Shown in pieces: positions 15,067 to 23,787 of a DNA stretch of 48,002 nucleotides. The DNA comes from Actinomycetota bacterium (lineage in GTDB: Bacteria; Actinomycetota; Acidimicrobiia; Acidimicrobiales; UBA8592), in the NCBI GenBank assembly GCA_902565595.1, contig CACFFD010000009.1:1-48002 (forward strand), given 5' to 3'. Position numbers and translations under genes: made by a program. Below the pieces are notes generated by a model that saw only the letters and a program-made list of their open reading frames with translations, did not search any database and had not been told where the DNA came from. The first letter of the stretch is position 1; every line of letters starts with the position of its first letter.

Positions 15067-16311
15067 ATGGAAACCATAAGAGATATGGAACCGCCCCCAC
15101 ACATCGTAGGTATCCAGCACTTTGTTGACTATAAGTCCGTGGACGAAATACTAAAATCGAAGGACTTTCGTCAGGGGTCTCACCAAGAAAGCCAGCCTTT
15201 TTTCGGGGGTTCGTTGCTCACGATTGATCATGGAGAGCACTTTGATCGCCGAAGACTTGAGGCCCCACTCTTCCGCAAAGAAGCTCTTGAGTACTATGAG
15301 AGAGAAGAGCTCCTTCCGCTCATAGCGAAATCCCTCGAAGAATGCGAGCGTAATCGTGGAGAAGATGGGGTAGTTCGAGCAGATCTATGCCTGCTAGTTC
15401 GAAACATGCTGGCAAGAATATCCGCCGTCACAACCGGAATAGATGGAGTGGATACTCCTGAGCGTACAGACGCCTTCCGAACGTATGTTGAGCAATTGGG
15501 AACTGGCGCAACCGTTGAATGGTCAACAGAAGACCACGGAGAGGTTATCAATAGGATACTGAAAATACGTGATGGTTTTGTCGAAGAGTTCTACGGTCCA
15601 TCAGTAGAACGTCGCCGTGAACTTATCACGGCATTTCAAGCAGGGGACATTTCAGAGGATGAACTACCTCGAGATTTGCTCACATTGATGTATCTTCACT
15701 GGAATGAGGACTGGGATGATGAACTTCCTTTAAGGGAAGCGACCTTATACACGGTTGCTTCAAGCCAAACGACCACCCATGCAGTTCCGCATATGATGAT
15801 GCATCTCCACGAGTGGTTTGAAGCACACCCCGAAGACTACGAAAAAAGATTTGATCGGGAATTTCTAAAACGTGCAGGACATGAAGCCATACGTCTGCAT
15901 TTGCCTTCTCCTGCTTTATTAAGAATTGCATTAAAGGATGTAGTCCTGAGCGACGGAACAGAAATAGCTGAAGGGGAGCGCGTCGCATGTTTGTTCACCC
16001 CAGCGAACCGAGACACTTCCGTCTTTGGTGAAGATGCAAAATCATTCGACCCCTATCGAGAAGCTGACGGAGTGAAACCTTGGGGATTTGCATTCGGCGG
16101 GGGAGAACATACTTGTATTGGGCGTACATTGGTTACCGGTCTTTCCGCACGAACGGATGGAGACGAGGGAACTGATGGAACATTGGTAAATATTGCGCTA
16201 GCGCTTTTTGAGGCTGGCATTGAGTTGGACCCAACTGAGATGCCGGCATTTACAGAGTTGAGTTATCACGACGCTTACGGAACATTTCCTGTGATCCTGC
16301 GGAATTTATAA
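15067..16311 (+). CDS. cytochrome P450 (third member of the unusual subfamily)
   Basis: A 414-residue P450. It has the C-helix HFDRRR, the I-helix SSQTTTHA (232-239), EAIR (273-276) and the haem loop FGGGEHTCIG with Cys350. As in the tandem pair at 6970-9427, the L-helix lacks LAR.E (TLVTGLSAR) and an acidic Asp/Gly/Thr-rich insert follows. The I-helix acid-alcohol pair is Gln-Thr instead of the common Glu/Asp-Thr. AGAGGAT precedes the ATG. A ferredoxin gene lies 6 nt downstream and is its likely electron donor. Confidence 0.88.
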   Translation: METIRDMEPPPHIVGIQHFVDYKSVDEILKSKDFRQGSHQESQPFFGGSLLTIDHGEHFDRRRLEAPLFRKEALEYYEREELLPLIAKSLEECERNRGEDGVVRADLCLLVRNMLARISAVTTGIDGVDTPERTDAFRTYVEQLGTGATVEWSTEDHGEVINRILKIRDGFVEEFYGPSVERRRELITAFQAGDISEDELPRDLLTLMYLHWNEDWDDELPLREATLYTVASSQTTTHAVPHMMMHLHEWFEAHPEDYEKRFDREFLKRAGHEAIRLHLPSPALLRIALKDVVLSDGTEIAEGERVACLFTPANRDTSVFGEDAKSFDPYREADGVKPWGFAFGGGEHTCIGRTLVTGLSARTDGDEGTDGTLVNIALALFEAGIELDPTEMPAFTELSYHDAYGTFPVILRNL

Positions 16312-16317
16312 CGACAA

Positions 16318-16518
16318 ATGTCAAATCCCGAATTACACGTAAAAATTGACAAACTTATCTGTCAGGGGACTGGGTATTGTGTTCGTTTAGAGCCCGAGAT
16401 TTTTGTTATAGGAGCCGACGACTTAGGAGAAGTCTTGGTTGATAAACCTGATGCTAAATATGCTGATGTTCTTGAGGAGGCCGCAGTCCTATGTCCAACT
16501 AGGGCAATAACTTACTGA
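16318..16518 (+). CDS. 3Fe-4S-type ferredoxin, partner of the upstream P450
   Basis: A 66-residue ferredoxin with ligands Cys15, Cys21 and Cys59 (followed by Pro) and Thr18 at the usual fourth-ligand position, predicting a [3Fe-4S] cluster. It ends in the family-typical CPTRAITY. It follows the P450 gene by 6 nt, so it is almost certainly that enzyme's redox partner. The ferredoxin reductase must be encoded elsewhere, as none is seen in the window. Confidence 0.9.
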   Translation: MSNPELHVKIDKLICQGTGYCVRLEPEIFVIGADDLGEVLVDKPDAKYADVLEEAAVLCPTRAITY

Positions 16519-16520
16519 GT

Positions 16521-16604
16521 TCAAACAGGGGCGCAGTCAGCAGCGCTATATTCTTTAAGGAGCTTTTCGATCTCTTGGGTCAGTGGAAGTTCCCATAAGG
16601 AGTC
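16521..16604 (-). other. 27-codon start-less reading frame after the HDO gene
   Basis: The 99-nt convergent gap contains, on the minus strand, a frame between a TAG (16605-16607) and a TGA (16521-16523). It encodes a protein-like stretch with LTQEIEKLLKEY and a C-terminal ADCAPV. It has no ATG, GTG or TTG. It may be a relic of a gene tail once following the HDO-type enzyme, or chance. Confidence 0.2.
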
Positions 16605-16617
16605 CTATGAAGGTGAG

Positions 16618-17346
16618 TTACGCCTGTTCGTATATCATCCAAAGGTCATGGAAAAGTCGACTGGTTTCAACGGTTCCATCAAACACCGCTTTTCTGGCTT
16701 CGCCCGTAATTGCGTAATTTTCGACCATCTCTATTCCTTCGTCGCCGTGGTCTTGGTCAGCAAGAATGTGCATTGTCCAGAAAATCACATCTTTATCGGA
16801 CATTCCGTAGTTGTCTTTGAAGGCAGCAACCATTCGCGTAAATGTTTCTGGGACAAAGGATTCGAGGCCAATTCCAATTGCGGATAGGGGGACGTACCAA
16901 TCACGGCACAGGCCCATAAATTCGAAATAATCAGTGACTCTTCGTCCAGCTGGTCTTTGCTCGGCCGTCCTTATGGCATCGGTGTCAGATCCAAGGGCTT
17001 GGGCGAATTGAAGAAGCAGTTCAGGGTGTGCATCTGTTTGAGTTTCATATCCGGTGCATTCTTCTGCGAGGTTTTTTACAAGAGATGTTCGGACATCTTC
17101 ATGCGGGCATCGAACGTAGATCGCCCCTATCCAAGGAAGCATCTTTGAAATATGAAGATAGAACTGCTCAGTGAATAGTTGAAGTTGAGGTGTGGTGATG
17201 GATCCATTTTCGAGTCCATTGACTAATGGGTGGTCGTACATCCCGCGTCCTGGCTTCATGCACTCTGCCCTAATTAAGCCTACAAACTCAGCTGGAGTCA
17301 TTTCGGCAAGGTCATTTTTGTCAACGTGGGTCTCGGTCATTGTCAT
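16618..17346 (-). CDS. heme-oxygenase-like diiron protein (PqqC/TenA/CADD fold)
   Basis: A 242-residue all-helical protein of the PqqC/TenA-like group, many members of which are diiron oxidases or oxygenases (HDO). Candidate iron ligands are Glu95/Glu96, His107, Glu162, His193, Asp197 and His200. The His193-x3-Asp-x2-His200 pattern (HILADQDH) has the spacing of the last helix of CADD. Reactions in the family include oxidative C-C cleavage, desaturation and N-oxygenation of amino or fatty acids, so the substrate is open. AGGAGG lies 8 nt before the ATG. It is a single gene divergent from an acyl-CoA dehydrogenase operon. Confidence 0.75.
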   Translation of the reverse strand: MTMTETHVDKNDLAEMTPAEFVGLIRAECMKPGRGMYDHPLVNGLENGSITTPQLQLFTEQFYLHISKMLPWIGAIYVRCPHEDVRTSLVKNLAEECTGYETQTDAHPELLLQFAQALGSDTDAIRTAEQRPAGRRVTDYFEFMGLCRDWYVPLSAIGIGLESFVPETFTRMVAAFKDNYGMSDKDVIFWTMHILADQDHGDEGIEMVENYAITGEARKAVFDGTVETSRLFHDLWMIYEQA

Positions 17347-17370
17347 AAGTAGATCCTCCTAGGGGCTTTG

Positions 17371-17383
17371 AGATATTGTATCT
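17371..17383. promoter_or_regulatory. short palindrome in divergent gap
   Basis: AGATA-TTG-TATCT is a 5-bp-arm inverted repeat between the diiron protein and acyl-CoA dehydrogenase genes. It is short and may be fortuitous. Confidence 0.2.
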
Positions 17384-17476
17384 TGGAGATTTCATCCTGT
17401 CATTATGTAAGTTCACTTCCTCTTCGTGGATAATCCAAGTAACATGTCAAGGCTGACGTGATTGACTGGAGGTTAG

Positions 17477-18622
17477 GTGTCTTTACCAATCGAAATAAGC
17501 TCTGATCATAAACAAATGGTTGATGAATGCCGAGCGCTAGCGAACGAGGTCGAACCCTTCTCGATCGAAGCTGATGAATCTAGTGCAATGCACGCTCCTA
17601 CTTTAGATGCGTTCCGTTCTAGTGGTCTTTCGAATCTTATGGTTCCAGCCGCTTACGGGGGAAGATTCGATGAAGTAGATCCACTTGCGGTGTGTTTGGC
17701 TCGTGAGGTTTTTATGAAAACCTCTTCTCATTTAGATTCGTTATTTGCGTTGCAGGGTATTGGAAGTTATGCGATTTCTCGTGCCGGTTCAGAATCCCAA
17801 AAAGAAGAATGGCTTCCTGCTGTAGGGAAAGGTGATGCATTGGCAGCTCTTGCTTTGACTGAACCAGTAGCTGGATCTGACCTTAAGGGGATCAATACAA
17901 AAGCCGAAGTGACGAAGGATGGATTGATCTTAACTGGGGCAAAATCGTTTATTTCTAATGCTGGTTCGGCGTCTTTCTATACGACGCTGGCGAAAGAAGG
18001 GGATGGGTACTCATTATTCCTTGTCCCTGCAGATGTCAACGGGTTAACAGTTTCACCCTCTCCCGAAATAATCGCCCCGCATGTTCTGGGCGAATTGGTA
18101 TTTGATAATGTAGTCCTTCCGGAATCCTCCAGATTGGGAGAGCCTGGTGCAGCATTTCGCCATGTGTTAGCTACTCTTTCTGTCTTTCGAATTTCTGTTG
18201 CTGGTGCTGCTGTTGGTTTGATGCAGGGTGCCCTTGAAGAAGCGGTTCGTCATTGTTCTGCGCGAGAGCAATTTGGAAGGCCACTGGCTAAACATGGTCC
18301 AGTAGCGACTCTGTTAGCTGATTCATGGTCTGATCTTGAATCGTCCCGTCTGCTAACTTACCAAACTGCTGCAATGGCGGCAGATGATCCGGAAGGAAAC
18401 TTGGATCGATCCTCACTAGCAAAACTAACAGCAACCGAGGCAGCCACGAGAGTGGTAGATCGGTGCGTGCAGTCAATGGGCCGTTGGGGCTTGATTCGGG
18501 GATCGAAGATCGAAAAATATTACCGACAAGCGCGTCCAATGCGAGTATATGAAGGAGCCTCAGAAGTTCTACGATTAGGGATTGCATCACGACTTGTGAA
18601 GGAGCTTGGGAATGGATCTTAA
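17477..18622 (+). CDS. acyl-CoA dehydrogenase
   Basis: A 381-residue FAD-dependent acyl-CoA dehydrogenase introducing a 2,3 double bond in an acyl-CoA. It has the FAD segment ALALTEPVAGSDLKGI (about 125-140), an FISNAG loop, REQFGRP (about 260) and the catalytic base Glu359 in YEGASEVLR, the position used by medium-chain enzymes. The start is GTG at 17477 with GGAGG 6 nt upstream. It overlaps the downstream SDR gene by 11 nt, so dehydrogenation and a keto/hydroxy step are translationally linked. Chain specificity is unknown. Confidence 0.92.
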   Translation: MSLPIEISSDHKQMVDECRALANEVEPFSIEADESSAMHAPTLDAFRSSGLSNLMVPAAYGGRFDEVDPLAVCLAREVFMKTSSHLDSLFALQGIGSYAISRAGSESQKEEWLPAVGKGDALAALALTEPVAGSDLKGINTKAEVTKDGLILTGAKSFISNAGSASFYTTLAKEGDGYSLFLVPADVNGLTVSPSPEIIAPHVLGELVFDNVVLPESSRLGEPGAAFRHVLATLSVFRISVAGAAVGLMQGALEEAVRHCSAREQFGRPLAKHGPVATLLADSWSDLESSRLLTYQTAAMAADDPEGNLDRSSLAKLTATEAATRVVDRCVQSMGRWGLIRGSKIEKYYRQARPMRVYEGASEVLRLGIASRLVKELGNGS

Positions 18623-19364
18623 CCTCGCCAATAAGGTAGTTATTGTTACCGGAGCTAGCAGGGGGCTTGGCGAGGCGATAGTAAAAGATCTTGTCGACGA
18701 AGGAGCGTCTGTAATTGCGGCCGCAAGGTCAGAAAGTGCACTTAAAGCAATCTCCGAATATTCTCCTGGGAAGATAGCTATTTGTGTCGCAGATATGGAA
18801 AATCGCAACGAGGTGCAAGGACTCGTAAATTTTGCTCTTGAAACTTTTGGCTCTCTGTCTGCCGTGGTGAATAATGCTGGGATTGCTCCTGCTGGGAAGT
18901 TTGTTGATACCGACATAGAGATTATGGAAAAGACTTTTGCGGTAAATGTCTTCGCTCCTGCGATTCTTGCCAAGGAAGCTGCGAGATACTTTATCGAAAG
19001 TGGCGTTGAAGGTTCCATAGTAAATATTGCATCGACCTCTGGCCTTAAAGGTAAGGCTTTGCTTGTCGGTTATTCCGCCTCGAAAGGCGCCATGATGAGG
19101 CTGACAGAAGCACTTGCAGCCGAATGGGCTCGATATGGAATCAGAGTCAATACTGTTGCCCCCGGAGCATTCGTAACCGATGCTCAATCAGCAGTTTTAG
19201 AGGATGAGAAAACCCTGAATGCGCGTTTAAGAAAAATCCCGCTTCGGCGAATGGGAGAACCATCTGAGATTGGGGCGCTAGTTTCCTATTTGGTTTCAAG
19301 TAAATCAGGGTTCGTAACGGGTTCGTGTTTCGTTGCTGATGGTGGTGAAGTAAACTCGCTTTAA
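18612..19364 (+). CDS. SDR-family oxidoreductase
   Basis: A 250-residue classical SDR with TGASRGLG (13-20), NNAG (87-90), Ser141 (IASTSG) and Tyr154/Lys158 in YSASK. Arg39 after the second strand (AAARS) suggests NADP(H) preference. The ATG at 18612 is preferred to a TTG 6 nt upstream because GGAG lies at ribosome-binding distance. It overlaps the acyl-CoA dehydrogenase stop and precedes the CMD-like gene by 11 nt. It probably acts on a hydroxyacyl or ketone intermediate of that operon. Confidence 0.92.
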   Translation: MDLNLANKVVIVTGASRGLGEAIVKDLVDEGASVIAAARSESALKAISEYSPGKIAICVADMENRNEVQGLVNFALETFGSLSAVVNNAGIAPAGKFVDTDIEIMEKTFAVNVFAPAILAKEAARYFIESGVEGSIVNIASTSGLKGKALLVGYSASKGAMMRLTEALAAEWARYGIRVNTVAPGAFVTDAQSAVLEDEKTLNARLRKIPLRRMGEPSEIGALVSYLVSSKSGFVTGSCFVADGGEVNSL

Positions 19365-19375
19365 TAGGGGGAAAT

Positions 19376-20098
19376 ATGTCTACAAATTCTGACCACAATA
19401 CTTTAGGAAGTGATGCGCTTTTATCCGGTGAGGTTGCTGCGATGTCTCACAAGTTCGCGGAAGGATATGCGAGAGTTCGAGATGTGACAGATCGTGACGG
19501 CGCTGTTCCTGCTTGGGCTAAGGCTTTATACATGGCAGCTGCAGCTGCAGTTAAGGGGCACGACTCACTACTTGCGAAAGAACTTAGCCGTTCGAAAGAT
19601 CTAGGGTTGTCTCTTAATGACGCTCGTGGAGCTGCATTAACAGTATTTATAAGTAGAGGTGAGGGTGTATACGCAAAGTTTACTGATGCTGTGAATAGCC
19701 TTTATGGGGAAGAGATAGGAGATCCAGAAGAAGCTTCTCCAGATTTTGAATTAGATAAAGATGCGTGTTTGGAATATTTCGAAGGCTATTTTGGATTCAT
19801 TCCAACATACGTGCAGCTTATGGCTGAGGAAGCTCCACGGGCACTTGAAGGCTACGTTCTTATGCGAGAATTTTCCCTAGCTGAGAACTTACTTGATGCT
19901 AAACATGTTGAACTGCTTCTTTGCACAGTAAATGCAGCTGAATTTTCTTCGCGATTCGTGAATGTCCATGCGAACGGAGCTAGAAATGCTGGAGCAAGTG
20001 AAGCCGAAATAGTTGAATCGGTTATCTGTGCACTACCGGTCGCAGGAGTTGCATCGTGGTTGCCAGGTGCAGACGGAATTATGGAAGGTCGGGACTAA
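19376..20098 (+). CDS. carboxymuconolactone decarboxylase / AhpD-like two-repeat protein
   Basis: A 240-residue helical protein with two CMD-like halves. One is near residues 40-100 (WAKALYMAAAAAVKGHD) and the other near 150-225 (HVELLLCTVNAAEFSSRFVN with VHANGARNAGASEAEIVE). The AhpD CxxC pair is absent and only one Cys stands near the usual site, so peroxidase activity is unlikely. CMD enzymes decarboxylate or lyse gamma-lactones. The role here is unknown, perhaps a lactone or beta-keto step of the upstream operon. GGGGGAAAT serves as the Shine-Dalgarno sequence. Confidence 0.75.
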   Translation: MSTNSDHNTLGSDALLSGEVAAMSHKFAEGYARVRDVTDRDGAVPAWAKALYMAAAAAVKGHDSLLAKELSRSKDLGLSLNDARGAALTVFISRGEGVYAKFTDAVNSLYGEEIGDPEEASPDFELDKDACLEYFEGYFGFIPTYVQLMAEEAPRALEGYVLMREFSLAENLLDAKHVELLLCTVNAAEFSSRFVNVHANGARNAGASEAEIVESVICALPVAGVASWLPGADGIMEGRD

Positions 20099-20113
20099 CT
20101 CCTATAGGTAGTC

Positions 20114-20470
20114 TTAGAAGTCCTGAGAATCGAGGTGCACGACCTGATGTGTGATCTCTCCGTTCTGGATGGTTAGAACATCTTGTCCTGATGCGATAAG
20201 CGTGTCGCCAACCATTCGCCAAAAGAAGGTTGCTTTCTCTCCTTCGATAATTAGTTTGTCAAAAAATATCTCAGCGTCACCTAAGCGCTCAGGGACAGTG
20301 CGAAAGTATTCTTGTATTTTTCCTTTACCTCTATAAGTGGTGCCACCTCGTTCAAGAATTGCGTGCTCTGCGTAGTCATCCGCCATCTGCTTGGGGTCTC
20401 CACCCAAAACTGCACTAATATGATTCTCAGCTACTTCTGAAGTGGTCCGGTGGGCTGCTTCATTTCCCAT
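20114..20470 (-). CDS. SnoaL/NTF2-like small protein
   Basis: A 118-residue protein of the nuclear-transport-factor-2-like fold. It has an N-terminal helix with the AVLGGDPKQMADDYAEHAI pattern, YRGKGKIQEYF in the second helix region and a C-terminal sheet ending in ITHQVVHLD. It lacks the LEH catalytic set seen at 6532-6918, so no reaction is assigned. Such proteins can be small isomerases, hydrolases or cyclases. The gene is divergent from an acyl-CoA ligase with a perfect palindrome between them. Confidence 0.75.
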   Translation of the reverse strand: MGNEAAHRTTSEVAENHISAVLGGDPKQMADDYAEHAILERGGTTYRGKGKIQEYFRTVPERLGDAEIFFDKLIIEGEKATFFWRMVGDTLIASGQDVLTIQNGEITHQVVHLDSQDF

Positions 20471-20496
20471 ACATCTAGCTTGCCGGTGGGTTTTCT

Positions 20497-20508
20497 ATCT
20501 TGCAAGAT
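20497..20508. promoter_or_regulatory. 12-bp perfect palindrome in divergent gap
   Basis: ATCTTGCAAGAT is perfectly palindromic with no spacer and lies in the 49-nt gap between the SnoaL-like and acyl-CoA ligase start codons. It is positioned to control both genes. Confidence 0.4.
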
Positions 20509-20519
20509 TAAGGATCGTT

Positions 20520-22148
20520 ATGAATCAAATTGCAGACGTCTATACGGTTCCAGATTTGCTGGTGCGTGCAGTAAATAGAGCGGGAGACGATAAGGCTATT
20601 CTCTTCCCAGATCTTGATATCACATACTCGGAACTCTATGAGCGGGCAGTTATGTCAGCGCGTTCCTTAGCAACGCTAGGTGTCGGTAAAGGCGACCATA
20701 TTGGAATTCTTATGTCTAATTGTCAAGAATTTGTAGATATTTTTCTTGGTTCACAATTATTAGGGGCTTGGCCTGTGCCAATTAACGCCCGCTATAAAGC
20801 TCGAGAATTAAACTACGTTATTAAAAACGCAGACATCAAAATCCTATTTACAACTGATCGGATTGTTGAGCATGTAGATTTCGTAGCCCTCCTAGATGAG
20901 GCATTCCCTAATCTTGCTGGGCAAGAGGATGCGACTAAGTTAGATATGGATGATGCGCCTCTACTGAAGAATATTGTACTTTTTGGAGAGAGGTCGCCTG
21001 CTGGAATGATGAGCCAAGGCGATTTTGAAGAAATGGCATCTGGGACGACTGAAGCTGCAGTTGAACTGTCCCGATCGCGGATTGCTACGCGTGATATTGC
21101 CATGATGATGTATACGTCTGGGACTACAGCTATGCCAAAGGGTTGTCCGATTTCTCATGAGGCACTTGTTAGGCCTGCGCTGGAAGCTGGAAGAACAAGG
21201 TTCTTTCTAAGCAGGGACGATCGCATGTGGGACCCATTGCCAATGTTTCACATGAGCTTCGTTCTTCCTCTCCTTGCATGTATGGATGCGGGTGCTGCGC
21301 TCTTGACTATGGAATATTTTGAGCCAGGGTTGGCGATCGAATATATGGAAAGAGAAAAAGCTACGGTTAACTTCGCAAGTTTTCCAACGATAACTGAAGC
21401 CTTGCTTAATCACCCAAACTATGATCCAGATAAATTGAAAATTCGTCTTGTTAATAATGTCGGTCCGGCGAAAATGCTTGCGTCTATGCAGGAAAGAATG
21501 CCGAATGCCACTCAAATAAGTGCATATGGAATGACTGAATGTGGCGGAGTTTCATGTTTTGGGGACGTTGACGACAGCCTTGAGAAGCGAACTCAGACGA
21601 GCGGTAAGCCATTTCGCGGAATAGAAGTGCAAATTCGAGATATTGAGACAGATGAAATCTTGGGACCTGATCAATCCGGCGAAATACTTGTTCGAGGGTA
21701 TTGCCTCTTTGAGGGGTACTACAAAGACCCAGAAAAGAACGAACTCGCATTCACAGAAGATGGATGGTTTAGAACTGGAGATATCTGCTCGCTTGATGAA
21801 GAGGGAAGAGTGACTTACAAATCCCGATTAAAGGACATGCTCAAGGTAGGTGGGGAAAATGTGGCAGCGGCAGAGATTGAAGGACTGCTTTCTGGGCATC
21901 CCGATGTGGTTCTGGCTCAAGTAGTGTCAGCTCCTGATGTGAAGTATATGGAGGTTCCCGCTGCCTACATACAGGTCGTAGAGGGTGCTGAGATTTCAGA
22001 AGATGAGATAATCGAATACTGCAAAGGAAAAATTTCCAGCTTTAAGATACCTCACCATGTCCGATTCATCACTGAATGGCCGATGTCTGCAACAAAGATT
22101 CAAAAAGTGCGACTACGCGAAATGATTTCAGAAGAACTGGAAGCCTAA
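20520..22148 (+). CDS. AMP-forming acyl-CoA ligase (FadD-like)
   Basis: A 542-residue ANL enzyme. It has a P-loop YTSGTTAMPKG, YGMTECGG, RTGDICSLD, the hinge RLKDMLKVGGENV and the C-terminal catalytic Lys in ATKIQKV. It is paralogous to the ligases at 13222 and 32740 (shared GDH.GILM.N, ADIKI and GGENVAAAEIEG blocks). The ATG at 20520 is chosen because AAGGA precedes it. A longer frame reaching 20442 would overlap the divergent SnoaL-like gene. It activates a carboxylate of unknown structure. Confidence 0.92.
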   Translation: MNQIADVYTVPDLLVRAVNRAGDDKAILFPDLDITYSELYERAVMSARSLATLGVGKGDHIGILMSNCQEFVDIFLGSQLLGAWPVPINARYKARELNYVIKNADIKILFTTDRIVEHVDFVALLDEAFPNLAGQEDATKLDMDDAPLLKNIVLFGERSPAGMMSQGDFEEMASGTTEAAVELSRSRIATRDIAMMMYTSGTTAMPKGCPISHEALVRPALEAGRTRFFLSRDDRMWDPLPMFHMSFVLPLLACMDAGAALLTMEYFEPGLAIEYMEREKATVNFASFPTITEALLNHPNYDPDKLKIRLVNNVGPAKMLASMQERMPNATQISAYGMTECGGVSCFGDVDDSLEKRTQTSGKPFRGIEVQIRDIETDEILGPDQSGEILVRGYCLFEGYYKDPEKNELAFTEDGWFRTGDICSLDEEGRVTYKSRLKDMLKVGGENVAAAEIEGLLSGHPDVVLAQVVSAPDVKYMEVPAAYIQVVEGAEISEDEIIEYCKGKISSFKIPHHVRFITEWPMSATKIQKVRLREMISEELEA

Positions 22149-22170
22149 TATTAGCTAGTGCTAGAAATGT

Positions 22171-23709
22171 CTACAAATACTTCTCACGAAGTTCGCGCTT
22201 CAGTATTTTTCCTGTTGGAGCCTTTGGTAGAGCATCAACAAATTCCACGCTTCGAGGTTTCTGGTAACTTGCAAGGTTCGCTTTAGCGGTCTGAATTATC
22301 TCAGATTCGCTAGCGGCCCTATCTGGTTTTAAGACCACAAATGCTTTCACGGACTCTCCCCATTCATCGTCCGGCACGCCGATAACCGCTACTTCAAGCA
22401 CAGCATCATGTTTAGCGATAGCTTCCTCTACCTGCACAGAATATATATTCTCACCACCTGAAATAATCATGTCCTTTGCACGGTCAACTATGAAGCAGTA
22501 GCTCTCCTCGTCCCACGTAGCGATATCTCCAGTCCACATCCACCCTTCCCGTATAGTTTCAGCTGTGAGATCTGGACGTTGAAAATATCCAAGCATATTT
22601 GCTGGAGATTTCACGATGATCTCTCCGGGTGTCTTTCCATCTTTAGGAACTAGATTTCCGTCTTTATCAACAATTCTGACAGATGTAACATACCCTTCTC
22701 TGCCGCACGAACGAAGGCGGTCAGTTCTGTATCCATCTCGAATAGCCCGTATGTGATCCTCCTGAGAAAGGAATGTCATGGTTGTTCCTTCGGTTTGCCC
22801 ATATCCCTGTATCAACGTGCAAGGAAATGCATCTAAAGCCTCTGCGATAACTCGACTAGGCATTGGGCCACCACCGTATTGAATATTTCGAAGTGAGCTA
22901 AGGTCATAGCTATCAAAGTCCTCTACAGCCATCATCCAGTTGAGCATCGTTGTTACTCCAAGGAATGCGGATACCTTCTCCGTTGAAATAAGTTCTAGTG
23001 CAAGTGTGGGTTCGAAGTTCATTAATACGAGCGGGCATCCGTGTGCTTGATAATTCATGGCAAGAACGACTGGAATGTGGAACATCTGGCCAGTCAGCAT
23101 GTAAACATCAGAAGGTACGATTCGTTCCGCGACGGTTTGATTTAACATTCCATACCAGACCGATTTGTGCGAATGTAATGCTCCTTTGGATTCGCCGGTC
23201 GTTCCACCAGTGTAAAGAATAAAGAAGGGATCGTCGTCGCCGATCAGATCGGAGTTAATCGGCTCGCTGTCATTGCTTTTCTCGATAAGCCGCTCGAAGC
23301 TCATGTCGCCTAGAGGGCCGAATTCAAACCAGTATTGAATAGAGGTATCTTGTTGTTTCAATAATGCTTTTTGGTCGGCCAAGGCATCTCCGGAGATCAG
23401 GACTTTTGGAGTTCCATTTCCGATTATCCTAAGTAACTCTGGAGTTGATAGGCGCCAATTCATTGGTTGTGCAATAAGGCCAACTCGACCACAGGCATAG
23501 AATGTCGCAATGTTCTCAATAGAGTTTTGACTTAATATGGCTACGCGATCACCCTTTTCTAGGCCTAGATCTAGAAGCCCATTCGCTAGTTTTCGAATAA
23601 GGTAGTCGAAATCTGCATAACTGATTCTTTGGCCTGTCGACGCGTCGATTACTGCTTCACTGTTAGGTGTTAAACGCGCCCATTTCTTGGGAATCAAACC
23701 GATATTCAT
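22171..23709 (-). CDS. AMP-forming long-chain acyl-CoA ligase
   Basis: A 512-residue ANL enzyme of a different lineage from the TTAMPKG group. Its P-loop is YTGGTTGESKGALHSH, then GYGQTEGT, WTGDIATWDEE, the hinge DRAKDMIISGGENIYS and a C-terminal PTGKILKRELR with the catalytic Lys. This pattern resembles FadD3/FadD17-type and other long-chain or steroid-side-chain ligases of actinobacteria. It is the last gene of a leftward group after an MFS transporter and an SDR, suggesting uptake, oxidation and activation of one substrate. Confidence 0.92.
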   Translation of the reverse strand: MNIGLIPKKWARLTPNSEAVIDASTGQRISYADFDYLIRKLANGLLDLGLEKGDRVAILSQNSIENIATFYACGRVGLIAQPMNWRLSTPELLRIIGNGTPKVLISGDALADQKALLKQQDTSIQYWFEFGPLGDMSFERLIEKSNDSEPINSDLIGDDDPFFILYTGGTTGESKGALHSHKSVWYGMLNQTVAERIVPSDVYMLTGQMFHIPVVLAMNYQAHGCPLVLMNFEPTLALELISTEKVSAFLGVTTMLNWMMAVEDFDSYDLSSLRNIQYGGGPMPSRVIAEALDAFPCTLIQGYGQTEGTTMTFLSQEDHIRAIRDGYRTDRLRSCGREGYVTSVRIVDKDGNLVPKDGKTPGEIIVKSPANMLGYFQRPDLTAETIREGWMWTGDIATWDEESYCFIVDRAKDMIISGGENIYSVQVEEAIAKHDAVLEVAVIGVPDDEWGESVKAFVVLKPDRAASESEIIQTAKANLASYQKPRSVEFVDALPKAPTGKILKRELREKYL

Positions 23710-23787
23710 TTATTTGTCTTACTAGACAGAAAAGAGGAAACCAAATTTAGAATATTTCGGGAGCACTCCGTTGATAATCTCAAAATC

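Noticed and set aside
16606-16710. Plus-strand ATG with a good AAGGAG site at 16606
   Set aside because: The frame runs antisense into the diiron protein gene, its composition is not protein-like and it ends after about 35 codons.
6532-17346. Secondary-metabolite gene cluster (P450s, SnoaL, cupin)
   Set aside because: No polyketide, peptide or terpene synthase is present. The surrounding CoA ligases, dehydrogenases and thiolase indicate degradation.
16618-17346. Assignment as PqqC or thiaminase II
   Set aside because: No PQQ or thiamine genes are nearby, and the metal-ligand pattern fits the diiron group better.
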